From Nocardioides rubriscoriae (GTDB lineage: Bacteria; Actinomycetota; Actinomycetes; Propionibacteriales; Nocardioidaceae): DNA of 64,000 nucleotides. Within the stretch, counting starts at the first letter, position 1. The number at the start of each line of letters is the position of its first letter. The notes under the pieces were generated by a model, which saw nothing but the letters and a program-made list of their open reading frames with translations, made no database searches and was not told the DNA's origin. The position numbers were made by a program, and so were the translations under genes. The stretch is taken from positions 1 through 64,000 of the forward strand of contig NZ_VIYJ01000009.1 in assembly GCF_008087085.1 (NCBI RefSeq), read 5' to 3'. Below are positions 43,929 to 52,561 of this stretch, piece by piece.

Positions 43929-43981
43929 GCCCGGAACGACCCCGAGATGACCTACGTCACTCCCCGCGCAGGCAATTCGTC

Positions 43982-44008
43982 CCATCCGCAGTAACCACAG
44001 TTCCGAAC
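43982..44008 (+). promoter_or_regulatory. SigK-type promoter of fasciclin gene
   Basis: CCATCC (43982-43987), 15-nt spacer, CCGAAC (44003-44008). It differs by one base from the SigK consensus described in mycobacteria, where the mpt83/mpt70 fasciclin genes are the classical SigK targets. Confidence 0.65.
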
Positions 44009-44046
44009 ACAAGCCGTAAGTCCCCTACCGGAAGGCATCACCTCCC

Positions 44047-44730
44047 ATGAAGCTCCAGACGCTCCGCCGCGGCACCGCCGCTGCCGCCGTTCTCACCCTG
44101 TCCTTCGGCCTCGCTGCCTGTGGCTCGGACGACAGCACCGACAACGCCGGCTCGGACACCTCGGCCGAGGCCACCTCGGACGCTCCGGCTGAGACCTCGG
44201 CCCCCGCCGAGGACGCGGGCGCCCAGACCTTCGGCGACGGCTGCGCCAGCGTGCCCACCGACGGCGCCGGCTCCTTCAACGGCATGGTCAACGACCCGGT
44301 CGCCACCGCCGCGGGCAACAACCCGCTGCTCAAGACGCTCGTCGCCGCCGTCGGCGCCACCGAGCTGGGCGACACCCTCAACAGCGCCCCGGCCCTGACC
44401 GTCTTCGCGCCGTACGACCCGGCCTTCGCCGACATCCAGAGCACCGTCGACGACCTGCTCGCCGGTGTCCCGGACGCCGAGACCCCCGCCACCAGCCCGC
44501 TGGCCCAGATCCTGGCCCACCACGTGCTGGGCGAGAACGACGACCCGACCGCCGTCGTCGGCGAGAAGGACACCCTCAACGGCGACAAGCTGACGATCGA
44601 GGGCGACGAGACCGGCATGACCGTCTCCGACGGCACCGTGACCGCCAACGTGATCTGCGGCAACATCCCCACCGCCAACGCCACCGTCTACGTCATCGAC
44701 AAGGTGCTCGCCGGCGCCACTGTCAAGTGA
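44047..44730 (+). CDS. Fasciclin-domain lipoprotein (MPT83-like)
   Basis: A 227-aa surface lipoprotein. It has a signal peptide, lipobox LAAC (C25), a Ser/Thr/Ala/Glu-rich linker (about 27-60), then one FAS1 domain: NNPLLKTLVAAVGATELGDTL, LTVFAPYDPAFADI and the closing TANATVYVIDKVL. FAS1 domains mediate adhesion or protein contacts. It resembles MPT83/MPB70 of mycobacteria, whose genes are driven by SigK; the promoter just upstream agrees. GGAAGG lies 11 nt before the ATG. Confidence 0.88.
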   Translation: MKLQTLRRGTAAAAVLTLSFGLAACGSDDSTDNAGSDTSAEATSDAPAETSAPAEDAGAQTFGDGCASVPTDGAGSFNGMVNDPVATAAGNNPLLKTLVAAVGATELGDTLNSAPALTVFAPYDPAFADIQSTVDDLLAGVPDAETPATSPLAQILAHHVLGENDDPTAVVGEKDTLNGDKLTIEGDETGMTVSDGTVTANVICGNIPTANATVYVIDKVLAGATVK

Positions 44731-44769
44731 TCTGACACCGTCGAAACAAAGACACGGCACACTGCAGTC

Positions 44770-45372
44770 ATGACCGGACTGACGCCTGAGCCCACCGGCA
44801 CCCCTCGCGGGGTGCCGGTGGCGCCGGGTGACGTCCTCTCGGACCTGCTCCGGCGGTCCGCGAAGGGCGACCAGCAGGCCTTCGCCGAGCTCTACGACGC
44901 CACGTCCTCCCGCATTTTCGGGCTGGCCCTGCGCGTGGTGCGAGACCCGGCCCAGGCCGAGGAGGTCGTGCAGGAGGCGTTCCTGGAGGTCTGGAAGACC
45001 TCGACCCGCTTCGACTCCGAGCGCGGCAGCGCGCTCTCGTGGTTGATGACCATCACCCACCGCAAGGCGGTCGACCGGGTCCGGTCGGCCGAGGCGTCCA
45101 CCCGACGCGACACCAGCTACTCCCAGCAGAACCAGACCATCGACCACGACACGACGTCCGACGCGGCCCAGGCCTCCATGGAGGCCCAGCGGGTGCGTCA
45201 CGCGTTGAAGGGTCTGACCGACGTACAGCGCGAGGCCATCGAGCTGGCCTACTTCGGTGGCTACACCCACACCGAGGTGGCGGGGATCCTCAACCTCCCC
45301 GTCGGCACCGCCAAGACACGAATCCGAGACGGCCTGATCAGGCTGCGCGACAAGATGGGAGTGCACTCATGA
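44770..45372 (+). CDS. sigK: ECF sigma factor SigK
   Basis: A 200-aa ECF sigma factor. Region 2 is LLRRSAKGDQQAFAELYDATSSRIFGLALRVVRDPAQAEEVVQEAFLEVWKT with WLMTITHRKAVDRVRS. Region 4 is ALKGLTDVQREAIELAYFGGYTHTEVAGILNLPVGTAKTRIRDGLIRLR. Its neighbours (anti-sigma factor with zinc motif, fasciclin target, FAD/DUF1365, CFA-like and DUF1295 genes) match the mycobacterial sigK locus, which supports the name. The next gene overlaps by ATGA. CACACT lies 6 nt before the ATG. Confidence 0.88.
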   Translation: MTGLTPEPTGTPRGVPVAPGDVLSDLLRRSAKGDQQAFAELYDATSSRIFGLALRVVRDPAQAEEVVQEAFLEVWKTSTRFDSERGSALSWLMTITHRKAVDRVRSAEASTRRDTSYSQQNQTIDHDTTSDAAQASMEAQRVRHALKGLTDVQREAIELAYFGGYTHTEVAGILNLPVGTAKTRIRDGLIRLRDKMGVHS

Positions 45373-46103
45373 GCGTTGACATCCACGCACTCTCAGGTGC
45401 GTACGCCGTGGATGCCGTCGACGAGTTCGAGCGGGCGCAGTTCGAGCGCCACCTCGCCGACTGTGACGACTGCCGCGCCGAGGTCGACTCGCTGCGGGCG
45501 GCCGCCGCGCTGATCGGCGAGACCTCGGCGATGACTCCCCCCGACTCCCTGCGGGCCTCCGTGCTCGCCGGCATCCAGACCGTGCGCCCCCTGCCCCCGG
45601 TGGTCGTCGCCGTGGCCGACCGAGGCCGGTCGACCCGACGCCGATTTCCGGCTCTGGTCGCAGCGGCTGCGGCCCTGATCACCATCGGTGGCGTCGGTGC
45701 CACCGTGATCGACCTCGCCGGCGACGACCAGCAGGTCGGCACCTACGAGGCCCGTCTCACCGCGACCGACCGCGTCCTGCAGGCCCCCGACGCCCAGACC
45801 CGCACCGAGAAGCTCCCCGGCGGCGGCACCGCCACCGTCGTGCGGTCCGCGAGCCTCAAGCAGGCCGTCATCGTCACCGAGGACATGCCGTCGGCCCCGC
45901 AGTTCCACACCTACGAGCTGTGGCTGCAGCGCGGCGACACCATGATCCCGGCCGGGCAGATCGCCGGCGGCACCAACACCGTGCTGCTCGACGGTGACGC
46001 GACCCTGGCCGACGGCGTCGGCATCACGATCGAGCTCGCCGGCAAGCCGGTCAACGAGCCGAGCGACAAGGTCGTCGACGTGATCGGGTTCGAGTCGGCG
46101 TGA
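45369..46103 (+). CDS. rskA: Anti-sigma-K factor RskA
   Basis: A 244-aa membrane protein that holds SigK inactive. The N-terminal zinc-binding anti-sigma motif H28-x3-C32-x2-C35 (HLADCDDC) is present. One transmembrane helix lies at about 92-114 (RFPALVAAAAALITIGGVGATV), and an external RskA domain has FHTYELWLQRGDTMIPAG and GVGITIELAGKP. Regulated proteolysis of such proteins releases SigK; the signal is unknown. Start overlaps sigK by ATGA. Confidence 0.88.
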   Translation: MSVDIHALSGAYAVDAVDEFERAQFERHLADCDDCRAEVDSLRAAAALIGETSAMTPPDSLRASVLAGIQTVRPLPPVVVAVADRGRSTRRRFPALVAAAAALITIGGVGATVIDLAGDDQQVGTYEARLTATDRVLQAPDAQTRTEKLPGGGTATVVRSASLKQAVIVTEDMPSAPQFHTYELWLQRGDTMIPAGQIAGGTNTVLLDGDATLADGVGITIELAGKPVNEPSDKVVDVIGFESA

Positions 46104-48124
46104 GCGCCCGGCACATTGCGGTCGTCGGTTCCGGCGTCGCGGGTCTCACCGCGGCCTACATCGCCTCGCGCACCGCCCACGTCACCCTCTACGAGGCCGA
46201 CGACCGGCTCGGCGGCCACGCCGACACCCACGTCGTCCCCGAGACCGGGCCCGACGGGCAGACCCGTGAGCTGCGCATCGACACCGGTTTCATCGTGCAC
46301 AACCCCCGCACCTACCCGACGCTGCTGAGGTTGTTCGCCGAGCTGGGCGTGGCCACGCAGCCGTCGGAGATGTCGATGTCGATCAACGACGACGACAGCG
46401 ACCTCGAGTGGGCCGGCGCCCTGGGCCGCAAGGGCCTGTTCCCGACCTCGGCCAACCTGCGCAAGCCCCGCTACCTCGCGATGCTGGTCGAGATCCCGCG
46501 CTTCCACCGCCAGGCCAAGGCGCTGCTGTCGGTCGAGTCCGACACCCGCACGCTGCGCGAGTTCCTGGCCGACGGGCGGTTCAGCTCCTACTTCGTGCGC
46601 CACTTCATGGAGCCGGTCGTGGCCTGCGTCTGGTCGTGCGAGCCCGAGGTGTCGCTCGACTACCCCGCGCGCTACCTGTTCACGTTCCTCGAGCACCACG
46701 GCATGCTCGGCATCTTCGGCTCGCCCCAGTGGCGCACCGTCACCGGCGGTTCGCACTCCTACGTCGACAAGGTCGGCGCCGCGATCCAGCAGGTCCGCCT
46801 GGGCGCCAAGGTCACCTCGGTCCTTGAGACGCCCCACGGCGTCGAGGTCACCGACGGGTCCGGCGACGTGGCGACCTACGACGCGGTGGTGATCGCCACC
46901 CACCCGAGCCAGGCGCTGTCGATGCTGGCCGAGCCGACCCCGCTGCAGCGCGAGCTGCTCTCGGCGATGCCCTACTCCCCCAACACCGCGATCCTGCACA
47001 CCGACACCTCGCTGATGCCGGCCGCCGGCGACGCGTGGGCCTCCTGGAACTTCCGGCGTCCCGGCGTCGACGTGCACCGGCCGACCGACGACGGCGTGGT
47101 CGTCACCTACGACCTCACCCGCCTGCAGCGCCTCGACACCGACGTCCACTACCTGGTCACCCTCGGCGGCTCCGACCTGGTCGACCCGGCGACGGTGATC
47201 GACCGGATGGAGTACGAGCACCCGCTCTACAACCCGGTGTCCGTCGCCGCGCAGGCCCGGCTCCCCGAGATCGACACCGACCGTGTCGTGTTCGCCGGCG
47301 CCTACCACGGCTGGGGCTTCCACGAGGACGGCGCCCGCTCGGGCCTGGCCGCCGCCACCCGCCTGGGGCTCGAGTGGCCCGCCGTGGTCGCCGCCGTCGA
47401 CCCCGAGGTCACCACCGGCATCTACGACACGACCATCAGCCACACCCGGCGTCGGCCGTTCAAGCGCCGCTTCACCCACCGCTCCCACACCTGGGTCGTC
47501 GACCTCGACGACCTGCCCGACCACGGCGTGCTGGGTCGCTTCGAGGCGCGCGACCACCTGGGCGACCCCGACGACTCGATCCGCGGCAACGTCGTCTCCT
47601 TCCTGCGCCGCCACGACGTCGAGATCGGCACCGGCAAGGTCTTCATGGCCGCCCAGGCCCGCGCGTTCGGCTACTGCTTCAACCCGATCAGCGTCTTCTG
47701 GTGCCACGACGAGCGCGGCCTGCTCGCCGCGACCGTGGTCGAGGTCCACAACACCTACGGCGACCGCCACGCCTACCTCGTGCACACCGACGACAAAGGC
47801 CGCGCCACCACCTCCAAGGCGATGTACGTCTCGCCGTTCCACGGCACCGACGGCACCTACGAGCTGACCGTCCCCCCGCCGACGAGGGCGTCCGGCAGTC
47901 GCCTGCACGTCGTCGTCGAGCTGGAGTCGACCGAGTCCGGTGTCGGGCCCGCCCGCTTCAGCGCCTCCATGGTCGGCCGCCCGGCCGACACCACCGCGCT
48001 GCGGGCTGCTCCCGCGGCCCTGCGCGGCTCCCTCCTGATCCGCGTCCACGGCATCTGGCTGTGGCTGCGTCGCCTGCCGGTGCGTCCCCGACCGGCTCAC
48101 TCCCAAGAAGGCGTCCAACGATGA
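46100..48124 (+). CDS. FAD-dependent oxidoreductase fused to DUF1365
   Basis: A 674-aa fusion. Residues about 1-440 are an amine-oxidase-type flavoprotein: VVGSGVAGLTAAYIASRT, then DTGFIVHNPRTYPTLLRLF and the C-terminal FAGAYHGWGFHEDGARSGL. Residues about 445-674 are DUF1365: THRSHTWVVDLDDLPD, RNVVSFLRRHDVEIGTG-like, ARAFGYCFNPISVFWC and YVSPFHGTDGTYEL. In mycobacteria these are two neighbouring genes in the sigK locus. The pair always accompanies CFA-synthase-like methyltransferases, so it likely modifies lipid acyl chains. GTG start overlaps rskA by GTGA. Confidence 0.87.
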   Translation: MSARHIAVVGSGVAGLTAAYIASRTAHVTLYEADDRLGGHADTHVVPETGPDGQTRELRIDTGFIVHNPRTYPTLLRLFAELGVATQPSEMSMSINDDDSDLEWAGALGRKGLFPTSANLRKPRYLAMLVEIPRFHRQAKALLSVESDTRTLREFLADGRFSSYFVRHFMEPVVACVWSCEPEVSLDYPARYLFTFLEHHGMLGIFGSPQWRTVTGGSHSYVDKVGAAIQQVRLGAKVTSVLETPHGVEVTDGSGDVATYDAVVIATHPSQALSMLAEPTPLQRELLSAMPYSPNTAILHTDTSLMPAAGDAWASWNFRRPGVDVHRPTDDGVVVTYDLTRLQRLDTDVHYLVTLGGSDLVDPATVIDRMEYEHPLYNPVSVAAQARLPEIDTDRVVFAGAYHGWGFHEDGARSGLAAATRLGLEWPAVVAAVDPEVTTGIYDTTISHTRRRPFKRRFTHRSHTWVVDLDDLPDHGVLGRFEARDHLGDPDDSIRGNVVSFLRRHDVEIGTGKVFMAAQARAFGYCFNPISVFWCHDERGLLAATVVEVHNTYGDRHAYLVHTDDKGRATTSKAMYVSPFHGTDGTYELTVPPPTRASGSRLHVVVELESTESGVGPARFSASMVGRPADTTALRAAPAALRGSLLIRVHGIWLWLRRLPVRPRPAHSQEGVQR

Positions 48125-49362
48125 CCGTCACCCAGCAGCGACTCAGCGCCAACCACTGGCCCGGCCTCGACGTCGTCCCCTCCGGTCCGCGCGCCCGTCT
48201 CTCGGCCCCCGTCGCCAAGCGGCTCTTCCACGCCGCGATCAGCCGTCTCGACGTGACCGTGATGGCCGACGGCGAGACGTTCGGCAAGGGCGGTCCGACG
48301 ATGGTGATCAACCGGCCTGAGGAGTTCTACCTCCGCATCGGCCGCGACCAGCTGATCGGCTTCGGCGAGGCCTACCTCACCGGCGCCTGGGACGCCGAGG
48401 ACCTCGGCGGGTTCCTCGAGGTGCTCGCGGCCGAGATCCAGGACCTCGTGCCGCAGAGCCTGCAGAAGCTCCGCTCGCTGGTGGTCAAGCGCCCCCCGCG
48501 CACCCAGAAGAGCAACACCAAGAACTCCAAGAACAACATCGCGCACCACTACGACCTGTCCAACAACCTCTTCGAGCTGTTCCTCGACCCGACGCTGAGC
48601 TACTCCTCCGCGCTCTTCGAGGGCGACCCGGCGGTCGCGGCCGCCGCCGACCTCGAGGAGGCCCAGGGCCGCAAGATCGAGCGGCTGCTCGACGAGGCCG
48701 GCGTGGGCCCCGGCTCGCGCGTGCTCGAGATCGGCTCCGGCTGGGGCGAGCTGTGCATCCGCGCGGCCCGTCGCGGCGCGACCATCACCTCGCTGACCCT
48801 GTCGGTGGAGCAGAAGGCGCTCGCCGACCAGCGCATCGCCGAGGCGGGGTTCGCCGAGCAGTGCAGCGTCGAGATCTGCGACTACCGCGACGCCACCGGC
48901 TCCTACGACGCCGTGGTGTCGGTCGAGATGATCGAGGCGGTCGGCTGGCAGTACTGGCGCACCTACTTCGAGACCATCGACCAGGTGCTTGCCCCCGGCG
49001 GCAAGGTCGCGATCCAGGCGATCACCATGCCCCACGACCGGATGCTCGCGACCCGCAACACCTACACCTGGATCAACAAGTACATCTTCCCCGGCGGCTT
49101 CCTGCCGTCGGTGCAGGTGATCGACGAGATCACCCGCGAGCACACCGGGCTGCGGATGGGCACCCCCCACTCCATGGGCCAGCACTACGCCCGCACCCTT
49201 ACCCTCTGGGACGAGGCGTTCCTGGCCCACTCCCAGGAGGTGCTCGCCCTCGGGTTCGACGAGACGTTCCTGCGGATGTGGCACTTCTACCTCGAGTACA
49301 GCCGGGCGGGCTTCGCCTCCGGCTACATCGACGTCAACCAGCTGACCTTCACCCGCGACTAA
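48121..49362 (+). CDS. CFA-synthase-like SAM methyltransferase 1
   Basis: A 413-aa cytosolic enzyme of the cyclopropane-fatty-acid synthase/mycolic acid methyltransferase family. The acyl-binding N-terminal part has RIGRDQLIGFGEAYLTGAW; the core has IAHHYDLSNNLFELFLDPTLSYSSA and the SAM motif VLEIGSGWGELCIRA, followed by YDAVVSVEMIEAVG. The usual TYSCA motif reads SYSSA, so Cys is replaced by Ser. Product could be a cyclopropane, methyl-branched or methylene group; not readable. ATG overlaps the fusion gene stop. Confidence 0.87.
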   Translation: MTVTQQRLSANHWPGLDVVPSGPRARLSAPVAKRLFHAAISRLDVTVMADGETFGKGGPTMVINRPEEFYLRIGRDQLIGFGEAYLTGAWDAEDLGGFLEVLAAEIQDLVPQSLQKLRSLVVKRPPRTQKSNTKNSKNNIAHHYDLSNNLFELFLDPTLSYSSALFEGDPAVAAAADLEEAQGRKIERLLDEAGVGPGSRVLEIGSGWGELCIRAARRGATITSLTLSVEQKALADQRIAEAGFAEQCSVEICDYRDATGSYDAVVSVEMIEAVGWQYWRTYFETIDQVLAPGGKVAIQAITMPHDRMLATRNTYTWINKYIFPGGFLPSVQVIDEITREHTGLRMGTPHSMGQHYARTLTLWDEAFLAHSQEVLALGFDETFLRMWHFYLEYSRAGFASGYIDVNQLTFTRD

Positions 49363-49375
49363 GAGGTACCCACCC

Positions 49376-50695
49376 ATGACTGCCGACCGCACGCTCGTCG
49401 AGAAGACCGGGACCGGCCACCTCGGCACCGCCGGGATCGCCCACCGCCTCGCCGAGGCGGTGGCGCCGTTCGTCGGCGGCGAGCTGCCGGTGCGCCTGCG
49501 CGCCTGGGACGGCTCCGAGGCCGGGTCGCCCGACGGCCCGCTCGTCGTGCTCAACTCGATCGACGCCGTACGCCGGCTGCTCTGGCACCCGGGCGAGCTC
49601 GGCGCCGCGCAGGCCTACGTCACCGGTGAGCTCGACGTGCCCGAGGTCGACGGCTGGAACCTCGACAAGGCCCTCACCTACGCCTTCGCGGTGGCCAAGG
49701 AGCGTGGCCTGTCCGGCGTGCGCCCCTCGCCGAAGGCGGTCCTCAGCGCCGTGCGCGCCGCCCTCGACCTCAAGGCCATCAGCCGCCCTCCGGCGGCGCC
49801 GGCCTCGCAGGCCAACATCAAGGGCCGGCTGCACAGCGCGCTGCGTGACCGCCGCGCGATCAGCCACCACTACGACCTCTCCAACGAGTTCTACTCGCTG
49901 ATTCTCGAGCCCCACATGGCCTACTCCTCGGGCTACCACTCCTCGCCCGACCAGCCGCTGCAGGAGGCCCAGGAGGCCAAGCTCGACCTGGTGCTGACCA
50001 AGCTCGGCGTCACCGAGGGCTCGACCCTGCTCGACGTCGGCTGCGGCTGGGGCTCGATGTCGCTGCGCGCCGCAGAGAAGTTCGGCGCCCGCGTCGTGGG
50101 CGTCACCATCGCCGCCGAGCAGAAGAAGTTCATCGACGCCCGCATCGCCGAGCGCGGCCTGGCCGACCGCGTCGAGATCCGCCTGCAGGACTACCGCGAG
50201 GTGCCCGAGCGCGACCACTTCGACGCCGTCTCCTCGATCGAGATGGGCGAGCACGTCGGGCAGAAGAACTACCCGACCTACGCCTCGGTGCTGCACCGCT
50301 CGGTCAAGCCCGGCGGCCGCGTGCTCATCCAGCAGATGTCGCGCACCGGCAAGTGGCCCGGCGGCGGCCCGTTCATCGAGTCGTTCATCGCCCCCGACAT
50401 GTACATGCGCCCGGTCGGCGAGACCGTCGCCTTCCTCGAGAAGGCCGGCCTGGAGGTCCGCGACGTCCACGGCCTGCGCGAGCACTACGTCCTCACGGTC
50501 GCCGGCTGGCTCGAGAACTTCTACGCCCATCGCGACCGCCTGATCGAGCTCACCGACGAGGAGACCTACCGCGTGTGGGAGCTCTACCTCGTCGGCGGGT
50601 CGATGGCCTTCCGCGACGGCCGCATGGGCGTCGACCAGATCCTGATGGTGCGCCCCGACGGGCCCCACGACCTGCCGCTGATCCGCACGTTCTGA
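49376..50695 (+). CDS. CFA-synthase-like SAM methyltransferase 2 (UfaA1-like)
   Basis: A 439-aa second CFA-synthase-family enzyme, 13 bp downstream. It shows ISHHYDLSNEFYSLILEPHMAYSSGYH, the SAM motif LLDVGCGWGSMSLRA, DAVSSIEMGEHVG, then LIQQMSRTGKWPGGGPFIESFI and DVHGLREHYVLTVAGWLENF. Divergence from methyltransferase 1 (different N-terminus, different active-site segment) suggests distinct positions or reactions. The pair sits at the end of the sigK operon. Mycobacterial UfaA1 is the single-copy counterpart. Confidence 0.87.
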   Translation: MTADRTLVEKTGTGHLGTAGIAHRLAEAVAPFVGGELPVRLRAWDGSEAGSPDGPLVVLNSIDAVRRLLWHPGELGAAQAYVTGELDVPEVDGWNLDKALTYAFAVAKERGLSGVRPSPKAVLSAVRAALDLKAISRPPAAPASQANIKGRLHSALRDRRAISHHYDLSNEFYSLILEPHMAYSSGYHSSPDQPLQEAQEAKLDLVLTKLGVTEGSTLLDVGCGWGSMSLRAAEKFGARVVGVTIAAEQKKFIDARIAERGLADRVEIRLQDYREVPERDHFDAVSSIEMGEHVGQKNYPTYASVLHRSVKPGGRVLIQQMSRTGKWPGGGPFIESFIAPDMYMRPVGETVAFLEKAGLEVRDVHGLREHYVLTVAGWLENFYAHRDRLIELTDEETYRVWELYLVGGSMAFRDGRMGVDQILMVRPDGPHDLPLIRTF

Positions 50696-50716
50696 CGGCG
50701 GGGCCCGCGCGGCGGC

Positions 50717-52009
50717 TCAGTCATGGGCGAGGTTGGTCGCGGCACGACGCTCGAGCAGCGCGCGCTCGCTCCGGTTGCGCGTACGCCGGGCCGCCTCGGC
50801 GAACGCCGCCCCCGCCGGTGCGTGGCGTCCCGACCGCTCCAGCAGGTCGCCACGCACGCTGGGGACCAGGGGTGAGTCACCGAGCGGGTCCGGGCCGAGC
50901 GCGTCGAGCACGGCAATTCCTGCCGCGGGGCCGAACGCGCGCCCGTGGGCCACGGCACGGTTGACCTCGACGACCGGCCCCGGCGCGGCGCCCGCGAGGA
51001 CGTCGTACAGGTCGGCGATCCGGCGCCAGTCGGTGTCGTCGGCGTGCTCGGCGCGCGCGTGCTCGGCGGCGATCAGGGCCTGGAGGTAGTAGCGGCCGAC
51101 CGGTCTGCGGCGGGCGGCCAGGGCGCTGGCGCGGTGCAGCGCGTCGGCGCCACGCCGGATCAGGTCCTGGTCCCACAGCGTGCGGTCCTGCGCCTCGAGG
51201 AGCACGGCCCGGCCGAGGTCGTCGGTGCGCGCGGCGGTCCGCGACGCCTGCAGCTCGAGCAACGCCTGCAGGCCGAGGACCTCCGGCTCGTCGGGGGTCA
51301 GCGCGGCCAGCATGCGGGCCAGCCGGAGGGCCTCGGCGATCAGGTCTGGCCTGGTCCAGTCGTCGCCGGCCGTGGCGGCGTAGCCCTCGTTGAAGATCAG
51401 GTAGACCACGGCCATCACGTCGTCGAGCCGCTCGGCCCGCTCGGCGCCGGTGGGCAGCTCGGGCCCGACGCCGGCCTCGGCCAGGGTCCTCTTGGCCCGC
51501 GAGATGCGTTGGCCCATGGCCGCCTCGGTGGCCAGGAACCCGCGCGCGATCTCGGCCGTCGTGAGACCGCCGACCAGGCGCAGGGTCAGGGCGGCCGCGG
51601 ACTCCGCGCTCAGCGCGGGGTGACAGGTCAAGAAGACCAGCCGCAGGACGTCGTCCTCGATGTGGTCGACCATCGCGTCGAGGTCGGGCACCTCCCCCTC
51701 CTCCCCCCGGTCGTCGTGGTGGAGCTCGGCGAGCTTGCGACGCAGCGTCTCGGCGCGACGGAAGTGGTCGACCCCGCGGCGCTTCGCAGCGGTCATCAAC
51801 CACGCGCCCGGGTTGGCCGGCACACCGGAGCCGGGCCACTGCTCGAGGGCCGCGACCAGCGCGTCCTGCGCGAGGTCCTCGGCAAGGCCGACGTCGCGGG
51901 TCATCCGGGTCAGGGCGCCGACGAGGCGGGCCGACTCGGCCCGCCACGCGGCGACGACGACCGCACGCGGGTCGACCGTCCCTGTCCCTGTCCCTGTCCC
52001 TGCCGGCAC
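50717..52009 (-). CDS. ECF42-type sigma factor with long C-terminal extension
   Basis: A 430-aa sigma-70 family protein. Sigma region 2 (TRMTRDVGLAEDLAQDALVAALEQWP, PGAWLMTAAKRRGVDHFRR) and region 4 (GGLTTAEIARGFLATEAAMGQRISRAKRTL) are followed by a 230-residue TPR-like extension (LDDVMAVVYLIFNEGYAAT, LGLQALLELQASR, AIIAAEHARAE-like). The extension and the paired DGPF protein are diagnostic of ECF42, whose extension is thought to act in place of an anti-sigma factor. Start GTG 52009; an N-terminal Thr-Gly run comes from GTCCCT repeats at 51978-52001. It interrupts the SigK-type gene order. Confidence 0.85.
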   Translation of the reverse strand: MPAGTGTGTGTVDPRAVVVAAWRAESARLVGALTRMTRDVGLAEDLAQDALVAALEQWPGSGVPANPGAWLMTAAKRRGVDHFRRAETLRRKLAELHHDDRGEEGEVPDLDAMVDHIEDDVLRLVFLTCHPALSAESAAALTLRLVGGLTTAEIARGFLATEAAMGQRISRAKRTLAEAGVGPELPTGAERAERLDDVMAVVYLIFNEGYAATAGDDWTRPDLIAEALRLARMLAALTPDEPEVLGLQALLELQASRTAARTDDLGRAVLLEAQDRTLWDQDLIRRGADALHRASALAARRRPVGRYYLQALIAAEHARAEHADDTDWRRIADLYDVLAGAAPGPVVEVNRAVAHGRAFGPAAGIAVLDALGPDPLGDSPLVPSVRGDLLERSGRHAPAGAAFAEAARRTRNRSERALLERRAATNLAHD

Positions 52010-52031
52010 GGCGCCAGCGTAGTGAGACCTC

Positions 52032-52406
52032 TCAGGCGGTGGGGTCCTCCGGACCCTCGGCGACCTGGCGCAGGGTCGCGACGACCGTGGCCTCGGGCCA
52101 GTGCTCGGCGTGCAGCTCGGCGAACTCCTGCTGCGCCGCCACGGCCTCCTCGAGCGTGTCGTAGCGCAGCAGCGACCACCCGCCCACGACCTCCTTCGCC
52201 TCGGCGTACGGGCCGTCGACCCGGCTGACCTCCCCGGCCCGGACCACGAAGTTGACGGCATCCTCGGTGCCGAACAGGCCACCGCCGTCGAGGAACACGC
52301 CCTTGGCGGTCTGCTCGCCGATGTAGGTGTCCATCGCGTCGAAGAGCGCCTGCGGCGGCATCCCGATGCCCTCCTCCATCCTCACGAATCCCATGAAACG
52401 CGGCAT
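52032..52406 (-). CDS. YCII/DGPF-domain protein paired with ECF42 sigma
   Basis: A 124-aa small soluble protein of the YCII/DGPF family (MPRFMGFVRMEEGIGMPPQA, VRAGEVSRVDGPYAEAKEVVGGWSLLRYD). DGPF is present as DGPY. Such proteins are the usual partners and regulon members of ECF42 sigma factors; their biochemistry is unknown. ATG 52406 has AGGGAG 8 nt upstream. Stop lies 23 bp before the sigma start, so they form an operon. Confidence 0.85.
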   Translation of the reverse strand: MPRFMGFVRMEEGIGMPPQALFDAMDTYIGEQTAKGVFLDGGGLFGTEDAVNFVVRAGEVSRVDGPYAEAKEVVGGWSLLRYDTLEEAVAAQQEFAELHAEHWPEATVVATLRQVAEGPEDPTA

Positions 52407-52561
52407 CTCGATCACTCCCTGTCGTTGCTGTGACTTGCTGGTGGCTTGCTGGTCACCCACACGTCGTACGGGCTCGGCGTCCTTCGACATCGTCCCCGAA
52501 GGTTTTTCCAGCGGCGGCCGTCAGACCTCCGGGGTGAGGACCTCTAGGACAGGATGAACCC

